The notes below the pieces were generated by a model, which had not been told where the DNA came from, did not search any database, and worked only from the letters and a program-made list of their open reading frames with translations. From assembly GCA_003427395.1 (NCBI GenBank), contig BFEA01000283.1, positions 1,882,399 to 1,922,609 of the forward strand: a stretch of 40,211 nt of DNA, in the 5' to 3' direction. Below, one piece after another: positions 27,520 to 39,419 of the stretch (its first letter is position 1; every line of letters starts with the position of its first letter). The position numbers and the translations under genes were made by a program. Origin of the DNA: Chara braunii (Eukaryota; Streptophyta; Charophyceae; Charales; Characeae).

Positions 27520-28660
27520 GTCAGTTATTAGAAGGAATCCGAGAAGCTGAACTCTCTCCTAACAATGGTTCACTTGAAAGAGCCTCATCAAACATGTCTT
27601 CTACTAGAGTTAGAGACTGTAGAGACAATTCAATCAGTAAAAGAAAGTCATTCGTTTTTTGCACAAGCTCTTCAGGCAATTCACCAACGAGGAAGTAAAC
27701 ACTCACATTGACTTTTCTTTTCTTATTTTTCTTCATTTTTTTTTCATGTTTAAGGGCAAGAAGTCTCATACCTTTAGGATGTATGGGATCTAGTTTGTTC
27801 CATGAACCGTCATAGACATGACCCATTGCATCATTTTTAGCCACCCCACTTTTCACATCCTCCTCCAGAGGTTTGTAGTAGGTGGTAGTATGACCTCCTA
27901 CACCAGAATAATAACAGACAAAACTCTTCCTTGGACGGTCATCATACTTTTTTCTTTCTCTGTTCTCTTTTCCACTATTCCCTTTGTTCTTTCTTGACCT
28001 GGAGGAATCTCTTTTCTTACCATAATCATCATCATCATCTTCTTCATTTTCACTTTCAGCCTTCTTCTTCCCTTTTTCATTAGCAGCATGACTAATAGGC
28101 ATGTAAGATTTTCAGGACTCAAATTGTTCCCTCTGTTCATATCATTACGGGTCTCCCAGTCTTTAGCCACTGTACTGATCTGATCCAGTGACCACTTCTT
28201 CTGTGAGACCGTAGGCAGAGTTCTGACTATTGCAATCATTTCATCCCATCTGAGAGGGGAGTGTCGAGCTTGATTGAGAACAGTCTGTCTCTCATTATCT
28301 CTAAAATTAGTCAGAAAAATATGACATCTCAGAGCCTCATCCGAATATAGAATTCTTTTGGCTGTTCGGATGAAAGTTTGAAGGAAGACATTAAAGGTGT
28401 CATACTTAGCTCTCCTGATGTTGAGAAGATCTTTGGTGGTGGTTGGAACAGAGTCTTTCTCAAATTCTCTCTTCATGCTCTCTTTGACTTCTTCCCATGT
28501 TGCAGTCCCTTCCATCAACTCTTGAACAGTCAACCTCGAGTCAGTATCACAATAAGATAGAAGGTGTTTGAGTTGCTGTTTGTTTATTCAACCATAATTG
28601 AGCCCAAATAATTCATACTCATCCAACTTGATTCAAAAAATCATTTACCTAGGGCCCTCT
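27520..28660 (-). pseudogene. Gag: retrotransposon gag domain and zinc knuckle
   Basis: Minus strand. DEYELFGLNYG near 28610, then LTVQELMEGTATWEEVKESM (28533 on), FLQTFIRTAKRIL, and LRWDEMIAIVRTLP: the usual helical gag arrangement. A frameshift near 28105 leads to a basic linker and the knuckle FVCYYSGVGGHTTTYY (about 27876-27917). There two Cys of the expected CX2CX4HX4C appear changed to Ser and Tyr. The C-terminal part (VSVYFLVGELPEELVQ) is acidic. Gag forms the particle and the knuckle binds RNA; the knuckle changes and frameshift mean this copy cannot do so normally. Confidence 0.8.
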
Positions 28661-28859
28661 GAAGTATGAAATCTTCTCATCTTGTCTCTTTGTTCTTACA
28701 ATATCTCGAGCAGTTCTCATATAACACTAACCAGGGCCTCTTCATGAGTCCCTGCAGAAGAACTAGGTCATCCTCGTCTAGCCAGTTTGACCATAAGCTT
28801 CAGCGATACCCTCTTATCTCTTTTTCTGACACTTTTGTCCTCTACTCTTTTATTTTTCA

Positions 28860-31150
28860 ATCTCTTACTCTTCTTATAAGGGATACATGTTCGTTTCTCG
28901 CTTCCCTTGTTTGCTCCACCCCTTGAGAATTTTGTACGTAGAGAATGTAGGCAATAATTGACTGAGTAGTGATCAAAGACAACACAATCCTTCTCAATCT
29001 TCCAATATAATCCTCAATCAGTCCTCTTTCTTCATCCCTACTCAATTTTTTATTATATCCTTTCACAGTATCCCGGATCATAAAGTACCGTGTCAGGTCT
29101 ATAATCTCATAGTCAAATTGCATGACTTATGAACTGCTGTTAATTCTTCTTGCAAGAGAAACTCGTTCTCTAGAAGAGTGATATAATACTCTTTCAATAA
29201 TCCCCACTTTCACCACTTTTAGTAAATAGTTGATCCCAGTCTGGTCAGTGACGACTCTCAAGGCAGAGTCTCTCATAGGATCAATGAAAGGTTGCAAAAA
29301 CTCAAGTTCATTCAAAGTAGAGAGACTCTTGTTGAGATCCGAAGAGTTTCTTCTGTCTTGATCACTCTTCCCTCCAATAGAACCCCGAACGTTAGTTGTT
29401 CAACGGGACCAGACATTATCGATCATTATAGACAGTGTCAAGAGAGGTAGATCTTAAGATGAGTGTAGTCAGGGATCTCAAACTGGTGTTCACAAGTATT
29501 TAAAAGTAAGGATTTTATCATCACTGTAGAATTACTCTCCCTTGCATTACCTACTATGGTAATAGCTTCCAGGAGAGGCGATCAGTCTCTCCTGTCATCA
29601 AAGTCGTCAGTAGTTAAGAAATTAGGGAGTCTCTCAAATCGCCTTATTCCTTCTCCCTATGTTACTTTTCTCTGTAATTTTTCCAACCACTTTTTGATTC
29701 ATATAAGACTGATATAAGCTCCCATCCGACATTCCAAATAATCAGCTTCCTTCTCTAGGCATACTGAAGCGTAAATTCGTACGTCCAAGTTGCCTGTGTT
29801 CAGGAATTTGACCACAAGAATGTGGAATATTATTCGCCCTCTTACACAAGTCTCGTATCTTGAAATTACAAAGGGATTATTAGACTCAATTACTTCATAA
29901 AGTCTGTCTCTCACAACAGTTATTCTTGTTGCTGAGAGTATTCTTCTTGAACCCTCTTCACCTTCCATACAAAATATATCAGGACACCAATTATTCCTTA
30001 AAAACCTAAGTCCTTCAACAGGTGGAGACAGTATCCCAGTGAAAAACCTAGCATAGGTACTCCAAGAGAAGTTCGCCCCTACTTGTTCAAGTTTTTTTCT
30101 TTCGTCATGCACAATAGCAGACGGTCGTTGCCAACATCGACCACTTCTACACTCTTCAAACCTATGTCGTGGCACGTAGATCTCAATGTCAAACTCATCA
30201 AGGTCAATAAAATAGCAGGTAAGAACATATATGTCATCATGTTCTCATCCCATATTCTTTACTGCCTCATACCTCACAACCTCGTAGAGAATCACAACTC
30301 TCCTTGATATAAAATTAAGAGAATTGAGCAGTTTATCAAAATCCTCCTTACTCATCCTCCTATATCTTCTTCTCAGCCTAAACCAGAGTCTCACTTTTGC
30401 AGGTATGTATGGTTGACTCATTTGTGTTTTTAATCTCTTCTCACTTTCAGTGCAAACTCAATCACAATAGACCGGTTGTTTCTTGAAAAAATATCAGGTA
30501 AAGGAAGAGTTGGGAATCCCTCAAAGACAACAAGCCGATTAGATTCAATGAAACACTTATTTTCTCTTTCAAGTCTCTCTTTCTCTTTCAGTACAACTTC
30601 CTCGGCAAATCCTCAACATCTCTCATACACAACGTCAACATTTTTTTCTTTAGGAACATAAATTCTTACATCATATGTGTCCAAGTCTGTAAAGTAAAAT
30701 GTCGGGACATAGAATCGTTCCTTCTCTCATCCAATCTCAACCATCTCGTACTTGACAGTCTTGTATGGGGACGTTTTTTTCTCACTTAAAGCATTCAATG
30801 ATCTCAGGAGACACTCGACCTTTTCTTTGCTTCCGCCTAAACTTCTGCCAAATTCTGACCTTCGCTGTTCAATTTCCTCTCCTAAGATTTTTTCCGTTCG
30901 CATGACAATATACTCATTTCTCTATTCTCAATACCATGTTAATGATCGACAACGAATCACTCCCGTCACGGAGCTGTCAGGAATAAGAGGAATTGAAATT
31001 GTTTCATAAGTTACAAGCATTAATCCCCATTCCACTCTTTTTTTTCGCCTGATTAGGTATGTCTTTTCATCGTAGATAGACTGAACAACAATTTCCCAAA
31101 ACCAAATTAAAGGCCTCACCATCATTGCAGTCTCCCTTCTTGACATTAGG
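28860..31150 (-). pseudogene. 5' reading frame of gypsy element with repeated domain
   Basis: Between the primer-binding site and gag lies broken minus-strand coding. The motif (K/R)YE, about twelve residues, an aromatic run, then LDxxD(V/I)xIYVP occurs clearly at 30750 (DLDTYDVRIYVP) and 30270 (DLDEFDIEIYVP), more weakly at 29857 (NLDVRIYAS) and about 31005. Spacing is 257, 479 and 414 bases. Between motifs are charged stretches with a shared LLxSLN. In-frame TGA codons occupy the same aligned place in two repeats (30727-30729, 30245-30247), where the third has CGA. A tail near 29315-28860 includes EFLQPFIDPMRDSALRVV. No family recognised; it could be a long N-terminal gag extension. Confidence 0.5.
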
Positions 31151-31629
31151 ACGGATATCGTAGATATTTCTCTCCATTAAGCGAGCTAGCACTACGCAAA
31201 TGGTCGAACTGCCAGAATGGTAGACCCAACAATGCTCACACTAATAGGGGAATATCCCTATAGTAGTTAATTTTGATGGTTCCTTCAATGCATCAGTAGT
31301 TAGCATTCTTGATGAAGACTCTAGGCTCCTGACTCATTCTCTTCCTTCTCGGTATTTCATGGACATCGAAGGCTCATAAGGCATACGTGAGATTAAGCCT
31401 GATCCTTCTCAAGTAAATAACGACGGTCTCCTTCTCCAATCCAGTGTGGTACCTCACACATGAAGAGATAAGACTCAGTAAGCAACTAAGATTTCCAAGA
31501 GAATAATGACTCAATGAGGATTGCAAAATCAGTCTGAAAATTCATAAATTGTCAACAGTTCTCAAGGCCTAATAAAAACTCAAAGTTGTTGTTGACCCAG
31601 GCTCGTTCCAAACACAAAAATTTTTCATG
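31151..31629 (-). other. Leader region of gypsy element
   Basis: Between the primer-binding site and the first recognisable coding. No motif found. By position it should be the 5' untranslated leader. Confidence 0.45.
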
Positions 31630-31647
31630 TCCCCGGCAACAACGTCA
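31630..31647 (-). promoter_or_regulatory. Primer-binding site resembling plant tRNA-Asp type
   Basis: The minus strand reads TGACGTTGTTGCCGGGGA. The plant tRNA-Asp primer site known to me is TGGCGCCGTTGCCGGGGA, so 15 of 18 bases match and all three differences are transitions. It sits just inside a candidate LTR end (...GTGTGACA, then AAAA) and upstream of gag on the same strand, as expected. Confidence 0.7.
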
Positions 31648-31651
31648 TTTT

Positions 31652-32218
31652 TGTCACACTTTTTCTAGTCAAGTCACTCCAGGCGACCAGAAAACCAACA
31701 AGCTGTCACGCAGAATTTTATAAAAATTTGCAATAAATAAAATAAACTAATTTTAGCAAATCTCTTCCTGTTGTGTGCGTCCGGTGTCAAACGAGACCCT
31801 TCAATTGCGGTCCTCGTCGTTCCCCGGTCTTAGGAATCTTTTATTTTGATTCGGAACAACAAAGAGTTATGCAAATAATAATCATAAAAGTCTGATATAT
31901 CATGCATGCATCAATTTTGCCATTTTTTTAATTTTAAGAACTGTGACTGTATCATCAGAGAACATGATCATCAAGCAAAAACAATGTAGAAGGCGTAAGG
32001 TTGATTGACTCGAGCAATGACAAAGGTAAATGAGGGAAGAATAAGAATTCATAATAGTCTCTAAGAGTACACATACAGAGAGCACGACCAACATCAGTCA
32101 AGAGTTCTCACTCATCCCTCTGGGTCATACACTCAATCTCTCATTCTGCCGTATGTCTCTTGTGCTTCCGACCAAGTCTCCGTACCTTTGAGGTTGTGGC
32201 CTCTCGATGTAGAGTTAC
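31652..32218 (-). mobile_element. Putative 5' LTR 3' part
   Basis: Starts (in plus coordinates) at TGTCACAC, four to five bases beyond the primer-binding site, so the minus strand ends in ...CA. It contains an AT-rich stretch like that at 21160-21240. The far end is not defined, and decayed coding begins at 32219, so this LTR is either short or truncated. Confidence 0.4.
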
Positions 32219-32795
32219 CTGAAACCTGCTAATTCTGAGCATTTCCATCCAAGTCCCATGATGCGGAAGTCAGCCATAGCACAAAACTTCTCCCATAGAG
32301 TAGGAAGGTATGGTTGAGAGAAAACCCCTCGTCTGAGATATCGAAACTTGGATGGCTTAGTGACCGCCTCGTAGTCAATCCCCGCAGGAGAAATGTACCT
32401 CTTAGCAAAATCTACTAATTTACCCAGTAGGATCCGTCAGTGAGTTTGAAAGGTACTGGAGGCTTAGGATAATCGGTATAGAGCTTCGGTCCAAAGCTAC
32501 GGATCAACTTGGTGTCACTCTCATCAAATTTTCTTGCTCTCTCCTCAAGATATCTGGTAGCCGAAATCCAGACTTAGTCAAAGCGGTCATGAACCTCCTT
32601 GCCTTTCTTCACATAGGGTCTCGGATCATAGATAGTGTCACCTGCGAAGCTGGTGAGGATGACAAAGATTGACAGATCCCCCCGCCTAAAGCCATTTGCA
32701 TTGACATACTGGTATTGAAAGGCGTCACTAGAGGCAACTTTATTGAGACTGGTAAAGACGGCCTCCGGAACTGAAAATGAGTGTACTGTACTCAT
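32219..32795 (-). pseudogene. Broken reading frame, unknown protein, possible exon
   Basis: Minus strand, ATG at 32793-32795. The frame (AFQYQYVNANGFRRGDLSIF, then YDPRPYVKKGKEVHDRFD) meets TAA near 32575 and continues in frame as RYLEERARKFDESDTKLI. It shifts near 32418 and continues as LVDFAKRYISPAGIDYEAVT, RYLRRGVFSQPYLPTLWEKF and ADFRIMGLGWKCSELAGF. Residue composition is convincingly protein-like over about 190 codons. The last codons run into AG|GTAACT, a possible splice donor. I do not recognise the family. It may be host gene remnant or another retroelement. Confidence 0.5.
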
Positions 32796-34270
32796 GGACT
32801 TCAGTAGGTGTTGAGTTTGACCTGTGTCTTTTGGTGGAAGCAGTGTCTAATCAATGTTGATCTCTGTATTGGGTGACAACAACCGAGTGCTTGTTCAATT
32901 GAGATTGGGATTGAATGCTACTGAGAGAGCAGACCGCTGCACTCTACTGACCGCTTTGTGATGAAGACTCTGAGAGTATTACTGTCTGCTGGTGATTCAG
33001 ATAACCGTGATTGTGGAACAACTGATTACCAATTCACTGCCTTTGATTGTCCTGAAAGATGTATCTGAGTTGTCTATTTCGCTGGTCGAATTCAGAAGAT
33101 GCACGGCGTTTTTCGACTGCTACCCGTTTTTTTATCGATGTAATATGTTTCCCTTTTCGTCTGACTCTTAAGTGATATCTCACAGTAGCTGCTCACATGC
33201 CACCCATATTCTCAATTCGAGTCAATTGTTTTTTTAACCTTTTTCCTAGTTACCTGTTTTTTCTTGATATGGGGTGGTTGAGAATGGAGAATTCTCTACT
33301 GGTCTATTGCGACCTCTCTTGCTTGTTGAACTGTCTCTATAGATGAGAATGAGCAGTGTAACTCCCCGTTTAAACCGTGGTGATAGATGAGATATTTGAT
33401 AAACTCTTGCCCTTTCACAAATTTCAGTGTTTGTGTTCTCATAAATCTTTTGCAGCATTGGAGGTCCTCAATAATTCTCCTTTACCAGCCTTCAACTTTG
33501 TTCCGGTAGAGCGAGCAGGGCATTGTCAAGATGTTGAAGTTGTTCATGTTTCGCGTTCTTGTGCCAGGGTTGGAAGGTGCTTGATGACGTACAACGCCGA
33601 GACGCGGCTGAGTTCGGGTTATCTATACTAAAGTTTTCAACTGAAGATCCGCCACTCATACCTCAACAATCAGCTCGTGCCCGAGGCTCTCAACATTTGT
33701 TCCCTGCAAAACTTATCAGTAAGCTACTAAAAGCCCAAGGTCGATTATTGGTTGCCTGGCCAGTACATTATGTCCACTAACTCCACTCACATATGGCATG
33801 GGCTCAGTGGGAGTACGGGTGATTGCTGCTAGTGTCATAATCCTCTTTGACGGAGTGATGTTGTTGCCCCTTAGTTAGGTGGCCAACTTTCTGCTAACCG
33901 ACCGCTTTTCGTTTGATATATCGTCCAATGTCAAATTGCAAGGATCCGCCCTAATTCTAAGTGCTTTCCGTAGGAGCCACTAAGTATTAACGTTGAACGG
34001 AGGTAGAGCAGCCGAGGCGGAATAGTTAAAAGGAGATATTCACAAATGGCGGTACCTACTGGCTAAATGAACGGTGACTAACACAGTGAAGCGTGTATGA
34101 GCAGCGTCATCCTTTTTTTTCTTTTGGAATCGCATTCCCAGAATCAATCATGACCCACATCAGTAGCTCATTAGATAAGTATTTCACTAGTGACCTCGGG
34201 CACAAGAGCAAAGTATACCTCTCATAAGGGTCACATGCCCGCTTACTATGACAACTTTACGCGAGGAGTT
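32796..34270. other. Unrecognised DNA
   Basis: Short frames on both strands. The plus frames at 33377-33631 and 33559-33780 and the minus frame at 33246-33458 have no recognisable motif. Nothing else supported. Confidence 0.4.
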
Positions 34271-34280
34271 GCCTTTATAC

Positions 34281-34545
34281 TTAGCGCGAGTGCTCCGGGC
34301 ACAACATTCTGACCTTGCTCGACTTAGCAACTTGGTGCACAAAACCCGCCACGTCCATACCTAGTCCGATTAAATTTGAAATAGAATCCTGAACGGGATA
34401 ACTCTGAGCTTCATCTCCAATTTCCCAGGGGATATCTGTCGGATCCCTCAAGGTGGGACTCTTAAATCCATGTTGTCTCAAGTGCAGGTGAGTTACCTCG
34501 CAGCCTACTCGCAGCGCAACACAGGGTCATTACCGAGAGCAATGT
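34281..34545 (-). pseudogene. Open frame remnant, unknown
   Basis: Minus-strand frame of about 66 codons from ATG, open upstream to about 34530: EVTHLHLRQHGFKSPTLRDP, then IPWEIGDEAQSYPVQDSISN and GLGMDVAGFVHQVAKSSKV. The composition is protein-like, but no family is recognised and no other frame nearby connects to it. A TGA lies just upstream. Confidence 0.3.
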
Positions 34546-36399
34546 ACTCAGGCCAATCCCCCGGGAAATGTTGGGTATGTCCTTAACCTAGTCCACAGTC
34601 AGAGGCATCACAACTAAAATTCATGCAATTTTCGACACGTGACACTGACTCTGAATTCTCACTGATAATTGGAGGCAACACTTTCTAGTCAGCCACTTCA
34701 ATTACACCGTCATTCTTAGCCGAAAACCCATTCCTCTGCTCAGGTACTGCGGAGAGGTTGGGAGAGTTCAACCATGTTGTTTCGTTGCTGACTCAAATTC
34801 TCGAACGGACTCAACTTTCAAAGACTTCTTTTTGTGACCATTTCTCGTGAGAGACCTCCCTTGGCCACTAATCGGTATGGACATTATGGCATCGTCCCTC
34901 CAGTACGTTGACACTTGCACACTATCTGTTCGTCACTTAGGAGTTGCCTCGAGTTCATATATTCCCTGGGAGTAGCTAAAGTAACTCTTACTTACAGAAT
35001 GCACACAATCGACATTCAACAAGATACGACGTAGACCTCTCTCTCGACACTAATTACAACTGATACTTTTCGGATACTCATGCACGTCATGTTGCATTGG
35101 GGCGTTTGCCTGCTTAGGGTGACTCAACAGTTTCATTCTTCATATTTCTTGTTCCATATTCAAATCAACTCCAGAGAGGTTACAAGAGGTAGAAGAATTC
35201 GGTGACTTAGTTGCAGTCCAATCACCCTCATCACATGCGGCTGATCCCCGTCAAGTCAAAGCTTGGCGAGAAGATACACAACGTTCCTTAGAAAAAACTT
35301 ATTCCCGCTCATGAGGAGACACCCGTGGACTGGAGAGCAGACACTCTAAGTATGCTTCTCTCGCCACAACCCTTACTCGTGATGAGACATCGACTTGATA
35401 CAACTCTCTGACTAGTAGGCTACAACTTGATGGATAGGTGCAAAGGTTCAACGTTTACCATTAAGCTCGCCAACCTCAATCAGAGTGTTGAATCTCCAAC
35501 CCTCGCCTGACGGGGAACCCATGAGAGCTATCAAAATAGATCCAACAATAAAAAGAGATTTATTACTTGAGAAGGGGAGATGAAACGACCAGTGGCAGAT
35601 AGTGCTTATATCACTGCAAAACAAAAGTAAGCATGCATAGGCGATGATCGATCAGGAACGAATGAACCCTTATCTGGTCGGTCCATTCACATGCAACCGG
35701 AATGGTCGTTAAAGTGTCCCGACAGAGGATCACTTGTCAATCAAACTTCGCTGAGCCAAGGACCATGACACCTTATGTAATATTTCTTCTCAATCAACAT
35801 GTGTACAACAGGTACCATTCAGTGTCAAAAAATCAGACCCCTCCATCCCTCAGACTCAGCTTCAGCCCTACTCGTTGTAGGCTGAAACCGGAGTCACTGC
35901 ATAAATGCCTTATCTCTTCCTTGACCCCTCGCTCCCATCACACCGAGATAAGAATCGAGTTGGTTGCGACCAAGAAGGGAAGGGAAAGTCACATCTCAAA
36001 AGGAAGAAGGTGAGGATAGACACCTCCCGAGTTTTAGCTTCTCCACCACTAACGGAGACTGGCTATGCAAGGACAAATGCAATAGCCCAGACAAACATTT
36101 GGGTGACGTAAACGAGAGAGGCGCACCAATCATTCACACGTGTCCCTCCGTAGAATTTTGACTTCTGTGAGTACCTTCAACACACTTGCTCTATAACCAT
36201 CATACCGCTATCAGTAGCCTCCTATGATGAAATCATTTTCTTTTTTTTCTTTTTACTCACAACCCCGCAGCTTGTTAAGCGTAACACCAACCCGTCCACT
36301 CTGCACTCGTCCACACACTTTGATGGTCGATGTCGGGAGTAGGCCATCCACATGTGCACGGGTCACTGCCGTAGTTACTATCAACAGTCCGCGCCCATC
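34546..36399. other. Unrecognised DNA
   Basis: Mixed composition with many stops in all frames. Plus frames at 35702-36161 are not recognised. No repeats or RNA genes seen. Confidence 0.4.
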
Positions 36400-36870
36400 C
36401 CAATGGCTTTGTGACTTCATCTGATACGCACTAGACTCGCTTGACACAGTTGACGTCAATAACAACGGTAGGACGAGTGTCGACCATCACCAGTTCATCA
36501 CGAACATAATAGAGAGAGCCACCTTCTTTCCAGACACCACTACTAACTGATGCAACGCCAGGATCGGGGGTGGTTCGTCTCCTGAGAAGCATGCGCGAGC
36601 CCATGATAGGATGGAGTCGGCGAAAACGAGGAAGCGTCCGAGCTCACTTTGATGGTTCCGTCCTTCTCTGCATTGAAGTGAGCCAGCTCGTCACGAAGCA
36701 ATCAACGTCAACCGCAACTATGGATCCGCGCCCTTTCGTGTTATCGCCCACTGCGGATCTGACTTCCCTCCCCTCTTGGTGCACGGCCAACCTCGTTCCT
36801 AGTGTCCAACCCTTCACGATCTTCGCCCTTTCGACTGTCATCAGTTACAGACGAGAGTGGGACTAGGAAC
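36400..36870 (-). pseudogene. Broken minus-strand frames, unknown
   Basis: RAKIVKGWTLGTRLAVHQEG and KGRGSIVAVDVDCFVTSWLT (36841-36644), then VWKEGGSLYYVRDELVMVDT and RPTVVIDVNCVKRV near 36550-36430, followed by TAG and more sense (DEVTKPLGWARTVDSNYG). Beta-rich, protein-like. It could be part of a retroelement polyprotein, but no catalytic motif is visible. A plus-strand frame covers the same DNA, so the strand is uncertain. Confidence 0.3.
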
Positions 36871-36899
36871 GGTACCCACCATCACCGCCATTCTTGCGG

Positions 36900-37250
36900 G
36901 GAAGGGAAAGAGAGAAAAGGAAAGAAAGCGGCAGTCATAGCTAGTGACGTCAACCACTATTCACCCATAGTTATCACCCCAAAATTTGCATTCGCGTTGC
37001 CCGTATCACGTGCACTCGCTCGAAACCGCCCTTGCTCCAAGAGTGGTGGATGGTACGACCATCCGTGACGAGCTACCTGTGCCACTCCGTCTGCACGAAG
37101 TTGACGCAACCGCAGCTGCGAACCTTGACCTTTCCTGTCGTCGTCCTGCTTATCCCCGTATGCTTGTACACACCCTCCTTGGTCGAGCAAAATGAAACTC
37201 GCTCAGGGATGTCGATTTCAATAGAGGTTCTAAGCGCTTCAAATTTTTTT
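36900..37250. other. Unrecognised DNA
   Basis: No gene or repeat recognised. Overlapping frames exist on both strands. Confidence 0.4.
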
Positions 37251-37253
37251 TTT

Positions 37254-37259
<6 letters not shown>

Positions 37260-37336
<77 letters not shown>
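37260..37336. repeat. CT microsatellite
   Basis: About 38 CT units. It creates Arg-Glu and Ser-Leu runs in frames that cross it. Confidence 0.98.
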
Positions 37337-37339
<3 letters not shown>

Positions 37340-37632
37340 CTCCCTTTTTGGAGGCTCGTGTCCTCTGCCTCGTGAACGTCTCCCTCCCTTGTTCTCGTAT
37401 GGTCCCTCTCGAACCACCTCACGTAGGCCCAGTCTTGTCGCCACCTCAGGTTCGCCCCCTGGTCCACACACGTGTCCACTCTCCTTCATTTCCCACGCAC
37501 GGAAGTCAAAGTTAACATCAGCACTCGGAGCATCCCTATTTGCGCTTGCACTCCCCGACCTGGTCTCTCTCGCTCGAGTGAATTGTGTGTCTCTCCTCCA
37601 GTAACCGTCTGGCCCTTCTAGCCCCGTCGCCT

Positions 37633-38140
37633 TCATGAGTTGGCTTCTGGGCCGCTCGCCATAGGCTCGGCGGGCGGGTGGTCCCGTCGCCACTGGTCCA
37701 GTCCGTGCCAGGACTGGGTCGTGACCTCCGAGTCACTCGCATCACTCTTTGCCTCCGAGTCACGGTCTAAGTGTCGCTGCTCCTTGTCTGTCGTGTCTGT
37801 CGACGTCTCTCCCTCCAAATATGAGACGGGCACTTTGATCTCATTTGTGACCCCGTCTCGTCGGCACCTCCTCTCCGCTCGATCTTTGGATTCCGTGATG
37901 GCCATCTGCAGGCCCTGACCTGTCCTCATTTCCTCTTCCTTTCCTCCTTCGCTGTTGATTCTTAGCCTCGCCTCCTGATTGCAGCGTCTGTAGTCCAGGA
38001 TGGCAGTTACGGTAGGCCCTTCCTCAGTCATTCGCTCCCACCTCCAGATAAACTGGAGGGACTTCGGCCTTATGCCGTACAGTCCGTTGCTCCGCACCAT
38101 GGCTACGATCTCATGGCCAGCAAGATCACGGTACCCAGAG
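37633..38140 (-). CDS. Hypothetical acidic protein or gag-like remnant
   Basis: A minus-strand frame of 155 codons from ATG (38098-38100), open about 13 codons further upstream (GYRDLAGHEIVAMVRSNGLY). Ordered N-terminal part (KSLQFIWRWERMTEEGPTVT, AILDYRRCNQEARLRI), then a charged, disordered Glu/Asp/Ser/Thr-rich half (DKEQRHLDRDSEAKSDASDS). No stop or frameshift inside. Beyond the stop, other frames look like continuing low-complexity coding, so it may be a truncated piece of a longer protein. No family recognised; a retroelement gag is one option. No splice or promoter evidence. Confidence 0.35.
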
Positions 38141-38149
38141 CATGCACAC

Positions 38150-38990
38150 TAAGCCTTCCCCTTCCTTCTCACAAGCACCTAGCCACTTCCCAGTTCGAGA
38201 TCAGTCCACCAGTCGTTAGCACGACGGAAGCCCCTGAATGCATCATTCAGGCTGGCAACCGAGGGCTTGTTTGCCTCAACCTTTATAGGCTTGCCTCCCA
38301 TCGCGACCCCTCCACGTTCTAAATGAGGAACTCAAGTGACTAATAAAATAAATAAGACAATTAATCTATAGAGAAAATTTGGGAGACCGAAGCCCAACAG
38401 TCAGAGCACGAGCCCGACATACAACGTTACTAGCAATCACTAATCACAGTGATGTGAGTCATGTGACTACAGGCCTAAAGCGGTGGTCCCATAACGGGAT
38501 ACCGACCGACAACGTTCCTATTCTAAAAGGAATCGCTGGACTACAACTAACGAGTACCCGCGTCTGATGGCAAGGAGGGGGTGTATTACCTTCTACGGGG
38601 GCGATAAGCCTCCTACCAAAGCGGCCGCGGGTTGCCCCTCTTCTGGGGTACCGTCAAAAGGTCAGTAGGTCTGAGCCGCGAGTTCTTTATCATGGTTCAT
38701 AAACGAACCGGTAGTGCCTCGGGAAAAGACAGAAGAGAAAAATAAAACAAGAAAATTGATAATAAAAAGATAATAATAATTATAATAACTAGCTAAGCGC
38801 GCAGACGGTGCAGGCAATGCCCGCAAAAAAAANGGGGGCTTATAAACAGAGAGCGGGAGAAGTTGATTGGCAAGAAAAAAAAAAATATCATTTTGCAGCT
38901 GCAATTCATTTTGCAATTAAAATAATTTAGGCCCAAACCAACTTCTAAAATTTAGGACTATAACGAATTCAAGAAACGGAACATGCATAG
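38150..38990. other. Unrecognised DNA, one N
   Basis: No gene seen. A single N at 38833 lies in an A run. Some AT-rich simple stretches at 38735-38795. Confidence 0.5.
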
Positions 38991-38995
38991 GGATA

Positions 38996-39080
38996 CAGAG
39001 AAAGAGAGAGAGAAAGAGAGAGGGAGAGAGGGAGAGAGGGAGAGAGGAGGGAGAGAGATATAGAGACACAGATAGAGAGA
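38996..39080. repeat. GA-rich microsatellite
   Basis: GAGA/GGGAGA units, imperfect. Only purines over most of the stretch. Confidence 0.95.
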
Positions 39081-39217
39081 GATAGAGGAGAAAGAAAAGA
39101 AGAATGTGAAGAACAAACAAAGAGGAACACAATTCAAGTCAGAAACAGTGTGCAAAATCATGAAGGCACAATAACCACGAAGTACAATCCATCTCCATTT
39201 TATTAAAAGAAAATAAA

Positions 39218-39248
39218 ATAATATATATATATATATATTTTCTTTCTC

Positions 39249-39325
<77 letters not shown>

Positions 39326-39336
39326 CTATCTATCCG

Positions 39337-39414
<78 letters not shown>

Positions 39415-39415
39415 A
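39218..39415. repeat. Compound TA / CT / CTAT microsatellite
   Basis: TA run at 39218-39237, CT run at about 39247-39307, CTAT run to 39415, with one CCGT and one slipped unit. Confidence 0.97.
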
Positions 39416-39419
39416 GGTA

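Noticed and set aside
37073-37693. 206-codon minus-strand frame
   Set aside because: A long Arg-Glu run comes from the CT microsatellite, and the remaining parts show no recognised domain.
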